Origin: Billgrantia montanilacus
GTDB taxonomy: Bacteria > Pseudomonadota > Gammaproteobacteria > Pseudomonadales > Halomonadaceae
Reading direction: 5' to 3'
Assembly: GCF_003336675.1 (NCBI RefSeq)
Contig: NZ_QPII01000027.1
Coordinates: 1-51,765 of the forward strand
DNA length: 51,765 nucleotides
In this document: in pieces, positions 25,327-34,373 of the stretch
How the letters are laid out: each line of letters opens with the position of its first letter
Numbering within the stretch: position 1 is the stretch's first letter
Notes under the pieces: generated by a model
What the model was told of the DNA's origin: nothing
Seen by the model: only the letters and a program-made list of their open reading frames with translations
Databases searched by the model: none
Position numbers and translations under genes: made by a program

Positions 25327-26589
25327 TCAGGAAAGGCCCTTGGCGAGGGGCCTGTCGGGCTGGTGGCTGAGGCTGTCCGGCGCGATCGCGGATGCCGTGG
25401 TCACTGCCAGGTCTGGGGCCTGCTCGAGGCAGAGTTGGATGAAGGCGGCACACAGCTCGGGGTCATAGACACGCCCCGAGAACTTGCGCAGGAGTTCCAG
25501 GGCCTGCTGACGCGGCAGCTCGCTCGGCAGGATCATGCCACGCTGCAGTTCGACGAAGTCGACGGCAAGCCCCAGCAGTCGAGCCCCGTAGGGGATGGCG
25601 TCCTGCTCCAGCTGGTCGGGGTAGCCGCTACCGTTCCACCGCTCGTGGTGATGACGAACGAGCCGGGCGGTTCCCTGAAGCGGGTCCAGCGACATGAGCA
25701 GGCTTTCACCGGTTTCGGGATAGTGCTGGTAGGCTTTCTGTTCCTCGCCGAACAGGCGTTGAGAGGGGGTGGTAAGCAGGTGGTCGTTCCAGCTCAGCCT
25801 TCCCAGATTGTAGAGCGACGCTGCCATCTGCAGGTCGCGTTGTAGCTCGCCGTCAAGCTCATGCACCTCGCTGAAGGCCTGGACCAGGGCGTAAACCTGG
25901 GCATTGGTCTGCAAGCGTTGGGGCAGTCGCTGGTTGATCAGCGATGAGAACACCTGGATGGCAGCAACATGGCTGCGCTCCAGTTCGGCATTGGCGGCAT
26001 CCAGCATGGCGGCAAGTTGCTCCAGCTCCTGGCTACGCGCCTCGAAGCGTTTTTCCAGGGTGGCATTGAGCTCGCTCAGCTCCCGGTTCTGCTCCCGGGT
26101 GAGTGCCTCGAGCCGTTTCCGCTCGCGTTCGGCCTGCTGGTGGGCGAGAGCCTGGCGCAGCGTCAGGCATAGCTCCTCCGCCCTCCAGGGGATGCCGATG
26201 AAACTGTAGATATGCCCCTCGTTGATGGCACGCACGATGGCGTTCATATCGCTCTGGCTATCGAGCAGTATGCGCAGACAATGGGGCCAGCCCTGCTGGA
26301 TGCGGTTCAGGAGGTCGATACCACCCATGTCGGGCATGCGCGCGTTGGCCATGACCAGGTCGATCTCTTCGGCATCCATCAGCGTCAGTGCGGCTTCGCC
26401 ACCGTTCGCCGTCAACAGGCGGCAGCCCTCCGGCTGCAGGGTCTCCGTGAGAAGCGCGAGGGTATCGCCATCGCTGTCGACCAGCAGCAGCGTGGCGCGA
26501 AGAGGCTGACTTTCCCGTTCTGCTTCCTGTGTCGACACTGGTATTTCTGCCTGCGCTATATCGTCTCTGTGACTATCGGTTGGCGACAT
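25327..26589 (-). CDS. Pseudo-receiver plus YN-GYP protein, paralogue of the next gene
   Basis: 420 residues, clearly a paralogue of the downstream regulator along its whole length. The receiver is dead: the phospho-acceptor position reads VMANARMPDM (Asn for Asp), the Thr/Ser is Asp (LLDSQSD) and the conserved Lys is Ile (FIGIPW). The HD-GYP domain also has Tyr-Asn (AASLYNLGRL) but keeps HHHERWNGSGYP. The C-terminal extension of its paralogue is missing. It is probably a phosphorylation-independent partner or a duplicate drifting away. The ATG has GGGAGGGG upstream and lies 32 bp after the peroxiredoxin stop, so it may share that transcript. Confidence 0.88.
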   Translation of the reverse strand: MSPTDSHRDDIAQAEIPVSTQEAERESQPLRATLLLVDSDGDTLALLTETLQPEGCRLLTANGGEAALTLMDAEEIDLVMANARMPDMGGIDLLNRIQQGWPHCLRILLDSQSDMNAIVRAINEGHIYSFIGIPWRAEELCLTLRQALAHQQAERERKRLEALTREQNRELSELNATLEKRFEARSQELEQLAAMLDAANAELERSHVAAIQVFSSLINQRLPQRLQTNAQVYALVQAFSEVHELDGELQRDLQMAASLYNLGRLSWNDHLLTTPSQRLFGEEQKAYQHYPETGESLLMSLDPLQGTARLVRHHHERWNGSGYPDQLEQDAIPYGARLLGLAVDFVELQRGMILPSELPRQQALELLRKFSGRVYDPELCAAFIQLCLEQAPDLAVTTASAIAPDSLSHQPDRPLAKGLS

Positions 26590-26621
26590 CAGCCCCTCCC
26601 GGCTGCCGGTTGAGCGGGAAG

Positions 26622-27104
26622 CTAGAGATTCGCCAGCACCGCGTCGACGCTGCTCTTGTCGACCACGCCGCGTTCGGTATCGACACCGATATACTGCACC
26701 ACGCCATCGTCGGCAATCAGGGCGTAGCGCAGACTGCGCAACCCCATGCCGGCGGAACTCCGGTCGTTCTCCAGGCCTGCCGCTCGTGTGAAGTCGGCAT
26801 TGCCGTCGGCCAGCATCAGGATAGCCTGGGCATTCTGGTCCTTCTGCCAGGCCCCCATGACGAAGGCATCGTTGACCGAGAGGCAGGCCAGGGTATCGAT
26901 GCCACGCGTCAGCACCTCGTCGGCTTTCACCACGAAGCCTGGCATGTGCGTATTGGAGCAGCCCGGAGTAAAGGCACCGGGTACGGCGAAGAGCACGACA
27001 CGCTTGCCCGCGAACAGCTCACCGGTGGCGATATCTTCAGGACCGTCTGGCCCGTTGGTCTTGAGGGTGACGTTCGGGATGGTGTCGCCTACGGAAAGAG
27101 GCAT
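26622..27104 (-). CDS. Peroxiredoxin (Prx5 type)
   Basis: 160 residues, the usual size. Reduces peroxides through an active-site cysteine in the signature VPGAFTPGCSNTHMPGF; the N-terminus MPLSVGDTIPNVTLK and the segments VNDAFVMGAW and LRSLRYALIADDGVVQYIGV are typical of the Prx5 group. There is no fused glutaredoxin domain. AGGAG precedes the ATG at 27104. It is followed after 32 bp by the c-di-GMP signalling genes on the same strand, a link that may be functional (redox input) or merely positional. Confidence 0.93.
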   Translation of the reverse strand: MPLSVGDTIPNVTLKTNGPDGPEDIATGELFAGKRVVLFAVPGAFTPGCSNTHMPGFVVKADEVLTRGIDTLACLSVNDAFVMGAWQKDQNAQAILMLADGNADFTRAAGLENDRSSAGMGLRSLRYALIADDGVVQYIGVDTERGVVDKSSVDAVLANL

Positions 27105-27155
27105 GCATTGACTCCTGGGTTGAGGGGCGGCCAGCTGTCGAGCAAGTGACTGCGT

Positions 27156-27575
27156 TCAACTGCCCTGGTAGGCGTCGAAAACTTCCTGCCCGGTCATGTT
27201 GTGGGTTTCGTTGGCGAAGGTATAGTAGTTCGGCTTCTGGTCGATGAAGATCTGGCTATCGAAGGACCAGGCCTCGCCGCCGTCGACCAGGCCCACCGGG
27301 ATGGCATAGTGGTCGCCGGTCTTCAGGCGGTAGAAGAGATGGGTCCCGCAGCGCTGGCAGAAGCCCCGTTCGGCCCACTCCGATGAGGCGTAGACCGTGA
27401 TGTTCTCCTCGCCTTCGATCTCGACTTCGCTGACCGACTCCAGGGCCAGCATCGGGCCGCCGCTCCAGGTCCGGCACATGCTGCAGTGACAGGCACCAAG
27501 GTTCTGCTTGCGGGCGACTACGCCGAGCTGTACGGCACCGCAAAGGCAGCTTCCACGTGCGGTCATCCCATCCAT
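27156..27575 (-). CDS. GFA family (glutathione-dependent formaldehyde-activating-like) protein
   Basis: 139 residues with the zinc-binding cysteines of the GFA/CENP-V fold: GSCLCGAVQLGV, GACHCSMCRTWSGGP and FCQRCGTHLFYRL. The late segment DHYAIPVGLVDGGEAWSFDSQIFIDQKPNYY is typical of this group. The family is named for Gfa but most members have no proven activity. GGGAGGAAG upstream supports ATG 27575. It lies between the peroxiredoxin and a hexanucleotide repeat tract, on the same strand as both flanking genes. Confidence 0.88.
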   Translation of the reverse strand: MDGMTARGSCLCGAVQLGVVARKQNLGACHCSMCRTWSGGPMLALESVSEVEIEGEENITVYASSEWAERGFCQRCGTHLFYRLKTGDHYAIPVGLVDGGEAWSFDSQIFIDQKPNYYTFANETHNMTGQEVFDAYQGS

Positions 27576-27638
27576 CGTCGCTTCCTCCCGATTTCGGTAG
27601 GCGTTTCATCGCGAGCCGTCACCCGGCTCCAGTTGCTG

Positions 27639-27664
27639 TCGACATCGACATCGACATCGACATT
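27639..27664. repeat. Hexanucleotide tandem tract (CGACAT)n
   Basis: TCGACA is repeated about four times in a row between the GFA gene and the deacetylase-like gene, in the likely promoter region of the former. Such tracts can change length by slippage. Confidence 0.8.
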
Positions 27665-27739
27665 GTAGCGGTTTGTCCATGCGTGGGCCTGTGTCCCGTT
27701 TCAACCCTGACCATCACTCGGCGACTTTTCAGCCAACGC

Positions 27740-28840
27740 TTATTCCTTCGCCGAGAAGGCCGGGCTATGGAACTTGGCTGCCACTTCCACCTCGGCCAGG
27801 CCAGTGAGGCCGGGCTCCGGGGCCTCGGCGCCGGCGAGCACCGACAGCACCGTTCTTACGCCGCGGGCCAGGGAGAGCAGGTGATATCCCCCTTCCAGCA
27901 CGAAGACCAGCCGACCGTCACAGTGCTTTTGGGCCAGGTCCTGCAGCATGCGCGTCATTGATGCGAAGCCCTCGTAGGAGACATTGAGCGCCAGGTCGAA
28001 AGGATGAGGGTCGAACCCGACCGATACCAGGATCAGGTCCGGTTGGAAGGAGTTCGTGGCGGGGACCAGGATGTCTTCGAAGGCCTTGAGGTAGGCTCGG
28101 TCGCCGGCTCCTGCCGGCATGGGCACATTGACGGTGGTGCCTTCACCAAGGCCCACGCCGACGTCCTCGAGGTTGCCGGTGCCGGGATAGAAGGGGGAGG
28201 CGCGGTGGATATCGAAGAGCATCACATCGGGGTCGGCCCAGAAAATGTCCTGGGTGCCGTTGGCATGATGGGCATCCCAGTCGACGATCAGTACGCGCTC
28301 GCAGCCGAGCTCGGCCCTGGCATGGGCCGCTGCGACGGCCACGTTGTTGAACAGGCAGAAGCCACGGGCGCGGACGGGTTCGGCGTGGTGGCCGGGCGGA
28401 CGGACCAGGGCGAAGGCGCTCTGGGTTCGGCCCTCGATGACGGCTTCCACCGCGGCGATGGTCGTGCCGGCGGCCACTTCTGCCGCTTCGACGCTACCGG
28501 GAGAAACGGCGGTGGTGTCGACGTCGAGCCAGGCATTGTGGCCGCGCAGCTCGAAGACATGGTCCAGGTAGGAGCTGGTGTGGACTCGCCCCAGCTGCTC
28601 GCGAGTGGCAGCTTTGCCACCTTCGAATAGCAGGCCGGGAACCGGTTCGAGTTCGAGCAGCTGTCGAATGGCGGTCAGCCGCCCGGCATGTTCCGGATAG
28701 ACCCAGGGAACATTCAGTGCCGACAGTAGTTCGCGCACACGCCGATCCATGCGTCCCGGCAGGAAAGGGGCATCGGAATCCGGTTTATGTGCCAGGACTC
28801 TCTCATCGTAGAAGGCGGTTACTTTGGTTGCATCGGTCAC
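27740..28840 (-). CDS. Histone deacetylase family amidohydrolase
   Basis: 366 residues from the GTG at 28840, chosen because AAGGAG lies eight bases before it; an in-frame ATG at 28897 has no ribosome site. A zinc hydrolase of the class II HDAC/acetylpolyamine amidohydrolase fold: RPPGHHAEP with the catalytic His pair, FCLFNNVAVAAAHA, VDWDAHHANGTQ (zinc Asp and His), LFDIHRASPFYPGTG, SVGFDPHPFD and LEGGYHLLSLARG. Bacterial members deacetylate polyamines or other small amides; the substrate here is unknown. It lies 108 bp downstream of the LysR gene on the same strand. Confidence 0.9.
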   Translation of the reverse strand: MTDATKVTAFYDERVLAHKPDSDAPFLPGRMDRRVRELLSALNVPWVYPEHAGRLTAIRQLLELEPVPGLLFEGGKAATREQLGRVHTSSYLDHVFELRGHNAWLDVDTTAVSPGSVEAAEVAAGTTIAAVEAVIEGRTQSAFALVRPPGHHAEPVRARGFCLFNNVAVAAAHARAELGCERVLIVDWDAHHANGTQDIFWADPDVMLFDIHRASPFYPGTGNLEDVGVGLGEGTTVNVPMPAGAGDRAYLKAFEDILVPATNSFQPDLILVSVGFDPHPFDLALNVSYEGFASMTRMLQDLAQKHCDGRLVFVLEGGYHLLSLARGVRTVLSVLAGAEAPEPGLTGLAEVEVAAKFHSPAFSAKE

Positions 28841-28948
28841 TGGCAATACTCCTTGCAATGGCGCTGTGGAAATTGAGCGGTACAGCGCTTCATCCATATG
28901 GGCAAGGATAGTCGAGGGAATGGCGATATGTCGTTTTCTGGCGGGGGG

Positions 28949-29860
28949 TCATGGCGAAGAGATGGCCTCGGCCGGCACGGCACATTCCTGAATCATGGCG
29001 TGGAGCGCCGCGGCGGCCGCCGAGAGGGCGTCACGCGGGCGCATCACGACCCCCAGTTCGCGGCGGATGGTCGGCGTCACCAGGGGGCGGTGGTCGATGC
29101 CTTGCGAGGCGATCTGGCGAAAGCTGAGCGAGGGCAGCACGCTGATCCCCAGGCCGGCGGCCACCATGCGGCCTACCGTGGCGATCTGGCTGGCATCGCA
29201 GAGGATATCCAGTGGTTGGCCCACTTCCGCCATGATGCGATCGATATCCTGGCGTGAGCTGGATAGACGATTGATGCCGATGAACGGCTGTCTCGCCAGC
29301 TGCGCCCACTCGACGCTTGTCTGCGCAAGCAGCGGGTGTCCCAGGGGGCAGACGGCGACGTAACGATCCACGAGTACGCGTTCGAAGACGAGATCCTCGG
29401 CATCCTGGGGCGACACCGACAGCCCCATGTCGGCGCGTCCCTCGCGCACCATCTGGTTCACCTGCTCGGCCAGCACGTCGTGCAGGCTCAGGTTGATGCG
29501 CGGGTAGTGGGCGTGAAAGTTGGCGATGATCCCTGGCAGCAGGCCGGCGGCCAGCGTAGGCAATGCCGCCACGGTGACCTTGCCCCGCTGCTTGGAGAAG
29601 CGCTCGCCGAGGTCGGCGAAGGCTTCGTTCCAGTCGTTGAGCAGACGTACGGCTACCGGGAGGAAGGCGTCGCCCTCCGGGGTGAGCGCCAGTTGGCGGG
29701 TGGTGCGTGAAAACAGCGGGCCGCCCACGGTCTCTTCCAACTTGCGGATGGCGATGGAGATGGCCGGCTGGGACAGGTGAATACGCTCGCTCGCCTCGGC
29801 CAGGCTGCGGGAGTGGGCGACGGCGACGAAGGCTCTGAGTTGTTGAACGCTTGGATTCAT
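28949..29860 (-). CDS. LysR-type transcriptional regulator of the TRAP/AtuA operon
   Basis: 303 residues: an N-terminal winged helix (LRAFVAVAHSRSLAEASERI, LSQPAISIAIRKLEETVG) and a C-terminal effector domain (VTVAALPTLAAGLLP, EGRADMGLSV, GLGISVLPSLSF). It is transcribed away from the TRAP transporter operon; a dyad operator (29864-29882) sits directly before its ATG. By the usual LysR logic it represses itself and activates the divergent operon in response to a ligand that the transporter or AtuA-like proteins handle. The ligand is unknown. Confidence 0.92.
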   Translation of the reverse strand: MNPSVQQLRAFVAVAHSRSLAEASERIHLSQPAISIAIRKLEETVGGPLFSRTTRQLALTPEGDAFLPVAVRLLNDWNEAFADLGERFSKQRGKVTVAALPTLAAGLLPGIIANFHAHYPRINLSLHDVLAEQVNQMVREGRADMGLSVSPQDAEDLVFERVLVDRYVAVCPLGHPLLAQTSVEWAQLARQPFIGINRLSSSRQDIDRIMAEVGQPLDILCDASQIATVGRMVAAGLGISVLPSLSFRQIASQGIDHRPLVTPTIRRELGVVMRPRDALSAAAAALHAMIQECAVPAEAISSP

Positions 29861-29863
29861 TTA

Positions 29864-29882
29864 TAAAGTAAAACACACTTTA
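29864..29882. promoter_or_regulatory. LysR-type operator
   Basis: TAAAGT-AAAACAC-ACTTTA, a perfect six-base dyad with a seven-base spacer and containing the T-N11-A form, lies just upstream of the LysR ATG in an AT-rich patch. A direct repeat AAGCCATCACAAC (twice, about 30007-30032) follows in the same intergenic region. Confidence 0.6.
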
Positions 29883-30065
29883 AAAACTATTCAATATACA
29901 AAATAGTCGACGCCCACCATCCTGCTATTGGGCGCTTCCACCCGCCTCTCATCCGGTTTGCCAAGCAACCATGCCGGTATCCGGTTCATCACAGCCAGTC
30001 ACCGCAACAAGCCATCACAACAAGCCATCACAACAATGAGCCCGCGATCGGGCCAAGGAGCCACC

Positions 30066-31046
30066 ATGAAAACGCCAATCAAGACGATGCTCACCGCCAT
30101 GGCCGCCAGCGTCGGCGTGCTTGCCGCCGCGTCTGCCGTCCAGGCCAACGAACGCCTGCTGATCGGCTCGACTTCGAGTTCCTCCAGCCACTACGGTTAC
30201 TTCGTCGCCGTCAATCAGATCATCAACAGTGAGGTCGACGGTGTCAGTGCGTCGGTTGCCGAGACCGGCGCCACCGTGGACAACCTGCGTCGCCTCGGCC
30301 GCAACCAGATCGACATGGGGCTGGTGACCACCAACACCGGCTACCACGCCTATGCCGGCCTCGAGGATTTCGACGGCCGCCCCGTGGATAGCCGCCTACT
30401 GTGGGTCTATACCGTGGCCCCCCAGAACGTGGTGATGCGCGAGGATGCCGGGGTCACCACCCTCGAGGAACTCGAAGGCGTGCGCTTCAACCCGGGCATT
30501 ACCGGTTCGGCCACCGAGAGCACCACCGAGGCCGTACTCGAGTAGCTCGGCATCGCGCCGGACTATGTGCGCGGTTCCACGACCGACGTCGTCGACTCCA
30601 TCAAGGACGGCCGTATCATGGGCTATGCCAAGTCCGGCGTCGGCAATCGCCTGGATGGGTCAACCATGGATATCGCCACCTTTACGCCGATCAGCGTGCT
30701 GTCGCTTTCCGACGAGCAGGCCGAGACGCTGCGCGCCGAGATGCCGGACGTGGCCATCGTCGATATTCCGGAAGGCGCCGGCGAGGGCATTCCCGCCTAT
30801 TCCACCTGGGCCTTCGGCGTGGCCGTGCACGCCCACCCGGACCTCGACGAGGAGACCGCCTACCAGATCGTCAAGGCGGTGATGGAGAACCCCGAGCCCC
30901 AAGCCAACGCCTTCTCCGCGGTGCGTGACGCGGATCTCGCCGGGATGACCCTCGAGGTGGGCACCGTGCCGCTGCATGCCGGTGCTGCCCGTTATTTCGA
31001 GGAGCAGGGCCACGAGATTCCCGATGCCCTGAAGCCTGCCCAGTAA
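30066..31046 (+). pseudogene. TAXI-family TRAP transporter binding protein, interrupted by an in-frame TAG
   Basis: One reading frame of 327 codons, right for TAXI proteins, but codon 160 (30543-30545) is TAG between ...TTEAVLE and LGIAPDYV.... No frame shift occurs; both sides read as one normal protein. N-terminal signal peptide (MKTPIKTMLTAMAASVGVL ... ASAVQA), LLIGSTSSSSSHYGYFVAVNQII, NQIDMGLVTTNTGYHAY and, after the stop, a complete C-terminal lobe up to the stop at 31046. AAGGAG precedes the ATG. It could be a point nonsense mutation, a sequencing error, or suppressed. Without this subunit the transporter would lack its periplasmic receptor. First gene of the operon. Confidence 0.85.
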
Positions 31047-31068
31047 CGGCGATCGATAGGTGCCTGCC

Positions 31069-32988
31069 ATGCGCGCGAACCTGACCAAAGTGCTGGCCCT
31101 GCTGCTGGGCGGGCTGATTCTCTATACCTCGGCCACCGGCCCCTTCGAGAGCCTGGTCCAGCGCAGCGTCTTTCTCGCGCTGGTGATCCTGCTGGGGCTG
31201 GTCGTCTACCCACTGGGGGCCGGCAAGCGCTGGCGCCCGCTGGGGTTGACCGTCGACCTGGCCCTGGCGGTGGGCGTAGTGCTGGCCTGCGGCTACGTGG
31301 CCATGAATCACGACCATATTCTGGTGGAGCTGCCCTGGGCATCGGCCCAGGACATGCTGTTCACCGGCGTATTGCTGGTGGCCATCCTCGAGCTGTCGCG
31401 CCGTGCCATCGGCCTGATCTTCCCGCTGCTGGTGATGGCGGGGCTGGCCTATGCCTGGCTGGGGGCCGCCATTCCCGGGCCGCTGGGGCACCGTGGCTTC
31501 GATGTCTACTACATCACCGAGACCATCTACCTGGGAGACCTGGGCGTCTGGGGCATGCTGGTGGGCGTGGCGGCCACGACCATTGCCGCCTTCGTGCTGT
31601 TCGGCTGCCTGCTGCTGCACACCGGCGGCGGACAGACCTTCATGGACATGGCGCTGCGCATCAGCGGCCGCTCGCCGGGCGGGGCCGCCAAGGTGGCCAC
31701 CGTGGCCTCGGGGTTGTTCGGCATGGTCAGCGGCAGCGCGGTGGCCAATGTGGCCACCACCGGCAACTTCACCATCCCGATGATGAAGCGGCTCAACTAT
31801 CCGCCATCCTTCGCCTCCGGCGTGGAGGCGGTGGCCTCCACCGGCGGTCAGATCGCTCCGCCGATCCTGGGGGCGGCGGCCTTTATTATGGCCGAGATCC
31901 TCGGCGAGAGTTACCTGCGTATCGCGCTTGCCGCGCTGCTGCCGGCGATCCTCTTCTATCTGGGGGTCTTCCTGACCATTCACCTGGTGGCGAAGCGCCG
32001 CAATCTCCAGGTGGTGCCCGACGACGAGCTGCCCACCTGGCCCGAAGTGCTTCGCCCCGAGCGGATCATCCCGATCCTGGCGGCGCTGGGCGGGCTCTTC
32101 TACGGGGTACTCAGCGGACGCTCGATCCAGATGGCGGCCTTCTACGGCATCCTGATGACGATCCTGACCTTCGTGCCCTTCGCCTTGCTGGCGAAGATGC
32201 CGCTGCGCGAGATAGCTGGCAAGCTGCTCTCGGGCCTGATGGATGCCGGCAAGGGCATGGTGATCATCGGCGTGTTGCTCGCCGGTGCCCAGATCCTGGT
32301 GGCGATGATCGGCATGACCGGTATCGGCGTGACCCTGGCCAGCCTGATCGTCAATGTCGGCGGCGAGTCGCTGTTCCTGGTGGCCTTCATCGTCGGCGGC
32401 GTGTGCCTGATTCTGGGCATGGGCATTCCCACCACCGCCGCCTATGTGCTCGTGGCATCGGTGCTGGCGCCGGCACTGACCACCATTGGCGTCGAGCCGC
32501 TGATCGCCCACCTGTTCGTGTTCTACTTCGCCACGCTGTCGGTGATCACGCCGCCGGTGTGCGTGGCCGTGTTCGTCGCGGCGGGCATTGCCGGCACCAA
32601 CTGGCTGCCGGCGGCGGGGGAGGCCGTGCGCCTGGCGGCGGCGATCTACGTTATTCCCTTCCTGCTGCTGATCTACCCGGCCCTGGCCGGCTTCGGCAGC
32701 GCGGTCGATATCCTGCTGGCCAGCTCCCAGGGCGTGGTGTTCGTGCTCGCCTTCGCGTCGCTGATGTCGCGGGTAGCGATCACCGGCAGCCGTATCCTGG
32801 ACGTGGCGGGGCTGCTGCTGGTGGCCGGGCTGGCGCTGACGCCCGGCTGGTTGACCACGATAGGCGCCCTGCTGGTGCTGGCGGGGCTTTATGCCCGTAA
32901 CCGACAGCGGATTTCATCGACGGCCCACGCTTCGGGTTCAGGCACGTCGAAGCCCCAGGGCGTCCAAGCCAAGGAGACGCACCCATGA
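31069..32988 (+). CDS. TRAP transporter fused permease (TAXI type)
   Basis: 639 residues with many hydrophobic spans. The N-terminal ~170 residues correspond to a DctQ-like part and the rest to DctM, fused as usual in TAXI systems. Seen: VFLALVILLGLVVYP, RRAIGLIFPLLVMAGLAYAW, GSAVANVATTGNFTIPMMKR, ASTGGQIAPPILGAAAFIM (the conserved DctM substrate-path motif), LGMGIPTTAAYVLVASVLAP and FYFATLSVITPPVCVAVF. It drives Na+ or H+-coupled uptake of an organic acid. ATG 31069 is preferred to GTG 31060. It follows the binding-protein gene by 22 bp and overlaps the AtuA gene by 4 bases. Confidence 0.93.
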   Translation: MRANLTKVLALLLGGLILYTSATGPFESLVQRSVFLALVILLGLVVYPLGAGKRWRPLGLTVDLALAVGVVLACGYVAMNHDHILVELPWASAQDMLFTGVLLVAILELSRRAIGLIFPLLVMAGLAYAWLGAAIPGPLGHRGFDVYYITETIYLGDLGVWGMLVGVAATTIAAFVLFGCLLLHTGGGQTFMDMALRISGRSPGGAAKVATVASGLFGMVSGSAVANVATTGNFTIPMMKRLNYPPSFASGVEAVASTGGQIAPPILGAAAFIMAEILGESYLRIALAALLPAILFYLGVFLTIHLVAKRRNLQVVPDDELPTWPEVLRPERIIPILAALGGLFYGVLSGRSIQMAAFYGILMTILTFVPFALLAKMPLREIAGKLLSGLMDAGKGMVIIGVLLAGAQILVAMIGMTGIGVTLASLIVNVGGESLFLVAFIVGGVCLILGMGIPTTAAYVLVASVLAPALTTIGVEPLIAHLFVFYFATLSVITPPVCVAVFVAAGIAGTNWLPAAGEAVRLAAAIYVIPFLLLIYPALAGFGSAVDILLASSQGVVFVLAFASLMSRVAITGSRILDVAGLLLVAGLALTPGWLTTIGALLVLAGLYARNRQRISSTAHASGSGTSKPQGVQAKETHP

Positions 32989-34373
32989 CCTTCCTGTTGG
33001 GTAGCGGAGCCGGCTTTTCCGGTGACCGTACCGATGCGGCGATTCCCGTCGTGGCCGAACTGATTCGCCGCGGCAAGCCCTCGGCCCTGGTCTTCGAGAC
33101 CTTGGGGGAGCGCACCCTGGCCGCCGCGCATCGGGCCATGCGCGAGGCTCCCGACGCGGGATACGAGCCCCTGCTGGCCGAGCTGCTGGCATCGGTGCTG
33201 GGCGATTGCCTGAGCCATGGCATCACCATCCTCGGCAACTTCGGTGCCGCCAATCCGGATGGCGCCTGCCATGTGGTCGCCGAACTGGCCGGTCGCGCTG
33301 GCTTTCCCCAGGCGCAGATCGGCCGGGTCCATGGCGATGATATCCGGGCGCACCTTTCCAGCCTCGACCTGCAGCGCTGGGAGGCGGAAAACCGCGAGCT
33401 GCCCGATGAGGAGGCGCTGATCTCCGCCAACGTCTACCTGGGCGCGGTGCCGCTGGCCGAGGCGCTGGCGCTGGGAGCCGAGGTGGTGGTGACCGGGCGG
33501 GTGGCCGACCCGGCGCTGTTCCTGGCCCCCCTGGTGCACCATTTCGGCTGGGCCTGGGACGACTGGGATCGCCTGGCCGCCGGCATGATGGCCGGCCACC
33601 TCGCCGAGTGCGGCGCCCAGGTCAGCGGTGGCTATTTTGCCGATCCGGGATACAAGAATGTGCCCAACCTGGCGACGGTGGGTTACCCGATCATCGAGGT
33701 GGAGGAGGACGGCAGCCTGGTGGTCACCAAGCCCCCGGGCACCGGCGGCTGCGTGACCGAACGCACCGTCAAGGAGCAGCTGCTCTACGAGGTCCACGAT
33801 CCGGCCAACTACCTGACGCCCGATGTGGTGGTGGATCTCACTTCCGTCGCGGTCAGCCAGGTCGGCCCCGATCGGGTGGCGGTCAGCGGCATTCGCGGCA
33901 AGCCGGCGCCGCAGCGGTTGAAGACCACGGTCTGCTACGAGGGTGGCTGGCAGGGCGAGGCGGAAATCTCCTATGCCGGACCCAACGCCCTGGCCCGGGC
34001 GCAGCTCGCTGCCCAGGTGCTGCGCGAACGGCTGACGTTTCGTGCGCCGCCGGAGCTGCGTACGCGGCTGGATATCGTCGGTCTTGCCAGCGTTTTCGAC
34101 AGCGATGCCGGCGACCTGCAGCGCACGATGCCAGGCAGCGCCAGCGGCGACTACCGCCTGCGGCTGGCCGCGGAACATGCCGAGCGCCGCTGGGTGGAGC
34201 GTGCCACACAGGAGCTGCTGGCGCTCTACTGCGCCGGTCCCGCAGGGGGCGGCGGCGTGCGGCGCCACTTCCAGCGGCGGGTATGCACGGCCTCCTACCT
34301 GGTCAAGCGCAGTGACGTGGAAGCCTTTGCCACGCTGTTCGAAAAAAGGAGCCACTACCATGTCGCCAGTTGA
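32985..34373 (+). CDS. AtuA family protein (DUF1446), large part
   Basis: 462 residues of the acyclic-terpene-utilisation AtuA family: LLGSGAGFSGDRTDAAIPV at the N-terminus, ILGNFGAANPDGACHVVAEL, ALISANVYLGAVPLAEAL, VVVTGRVADPALFLAPLVHHF, and KPPGTGGCVTERTVKEQLLYE with HDPANYLTPDVVVDL. AtuA is needed for citronellol/geraniol-type breakdown in Pseudomonas but its reaction is unsettled, and many relatives occur near carboxylate transporters. Overlaps the permease stop by ATGA and the next gene by 14 bases. In long AtuA proteins this part is fused to the domain encoded next; here the two are separate. Confidence 0.88.
   Translation: MTFLLGSGAGFSGDRTDAAIPVVAELIRRGKPSALVFETLGERTLAAAHRAMREAPDAGYEPLLAELLASVLGDCLSHGITILGNFGAANPDGACHVVAELAGRAGFPQAQIGRVHGDDIRAHLSSLDLQRWEAENRELPDEEALISANVYLGAVPLAEALALGAEVVVTGRVADPALFLAPLVHHFGWAWDDWDRLAAGMMAGHLAECGAQVSGGYFADPGYKNVPNLATVGYPIIEVEEDGSLVVTKPPGTGGCVTERTVKEQLLYEVHDPANYLTPDVVVDLTSVAVSQVGPDRVAVSGIRGKPAPQRLKTTVCYEGGWQGEAEISYAGPNALARAQLAAQVLRERLTFRAPPELRTRLDIVGLASVFDSDAGDLQRTMPGSASGDYRLRLAAEHAERRWVERATQELLALYCAGPAGGGGVRRHFQRRVCTASYLVKRSDVEAFATLFEKRSHYHVAS

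Noticed and set aside
30871..32511. A 546-codon minus-strand frame rich in His and Gln
   Set aside because: Antisense to the TRAP permease; its composition is what hydrophobic codons give on the reverse strand.
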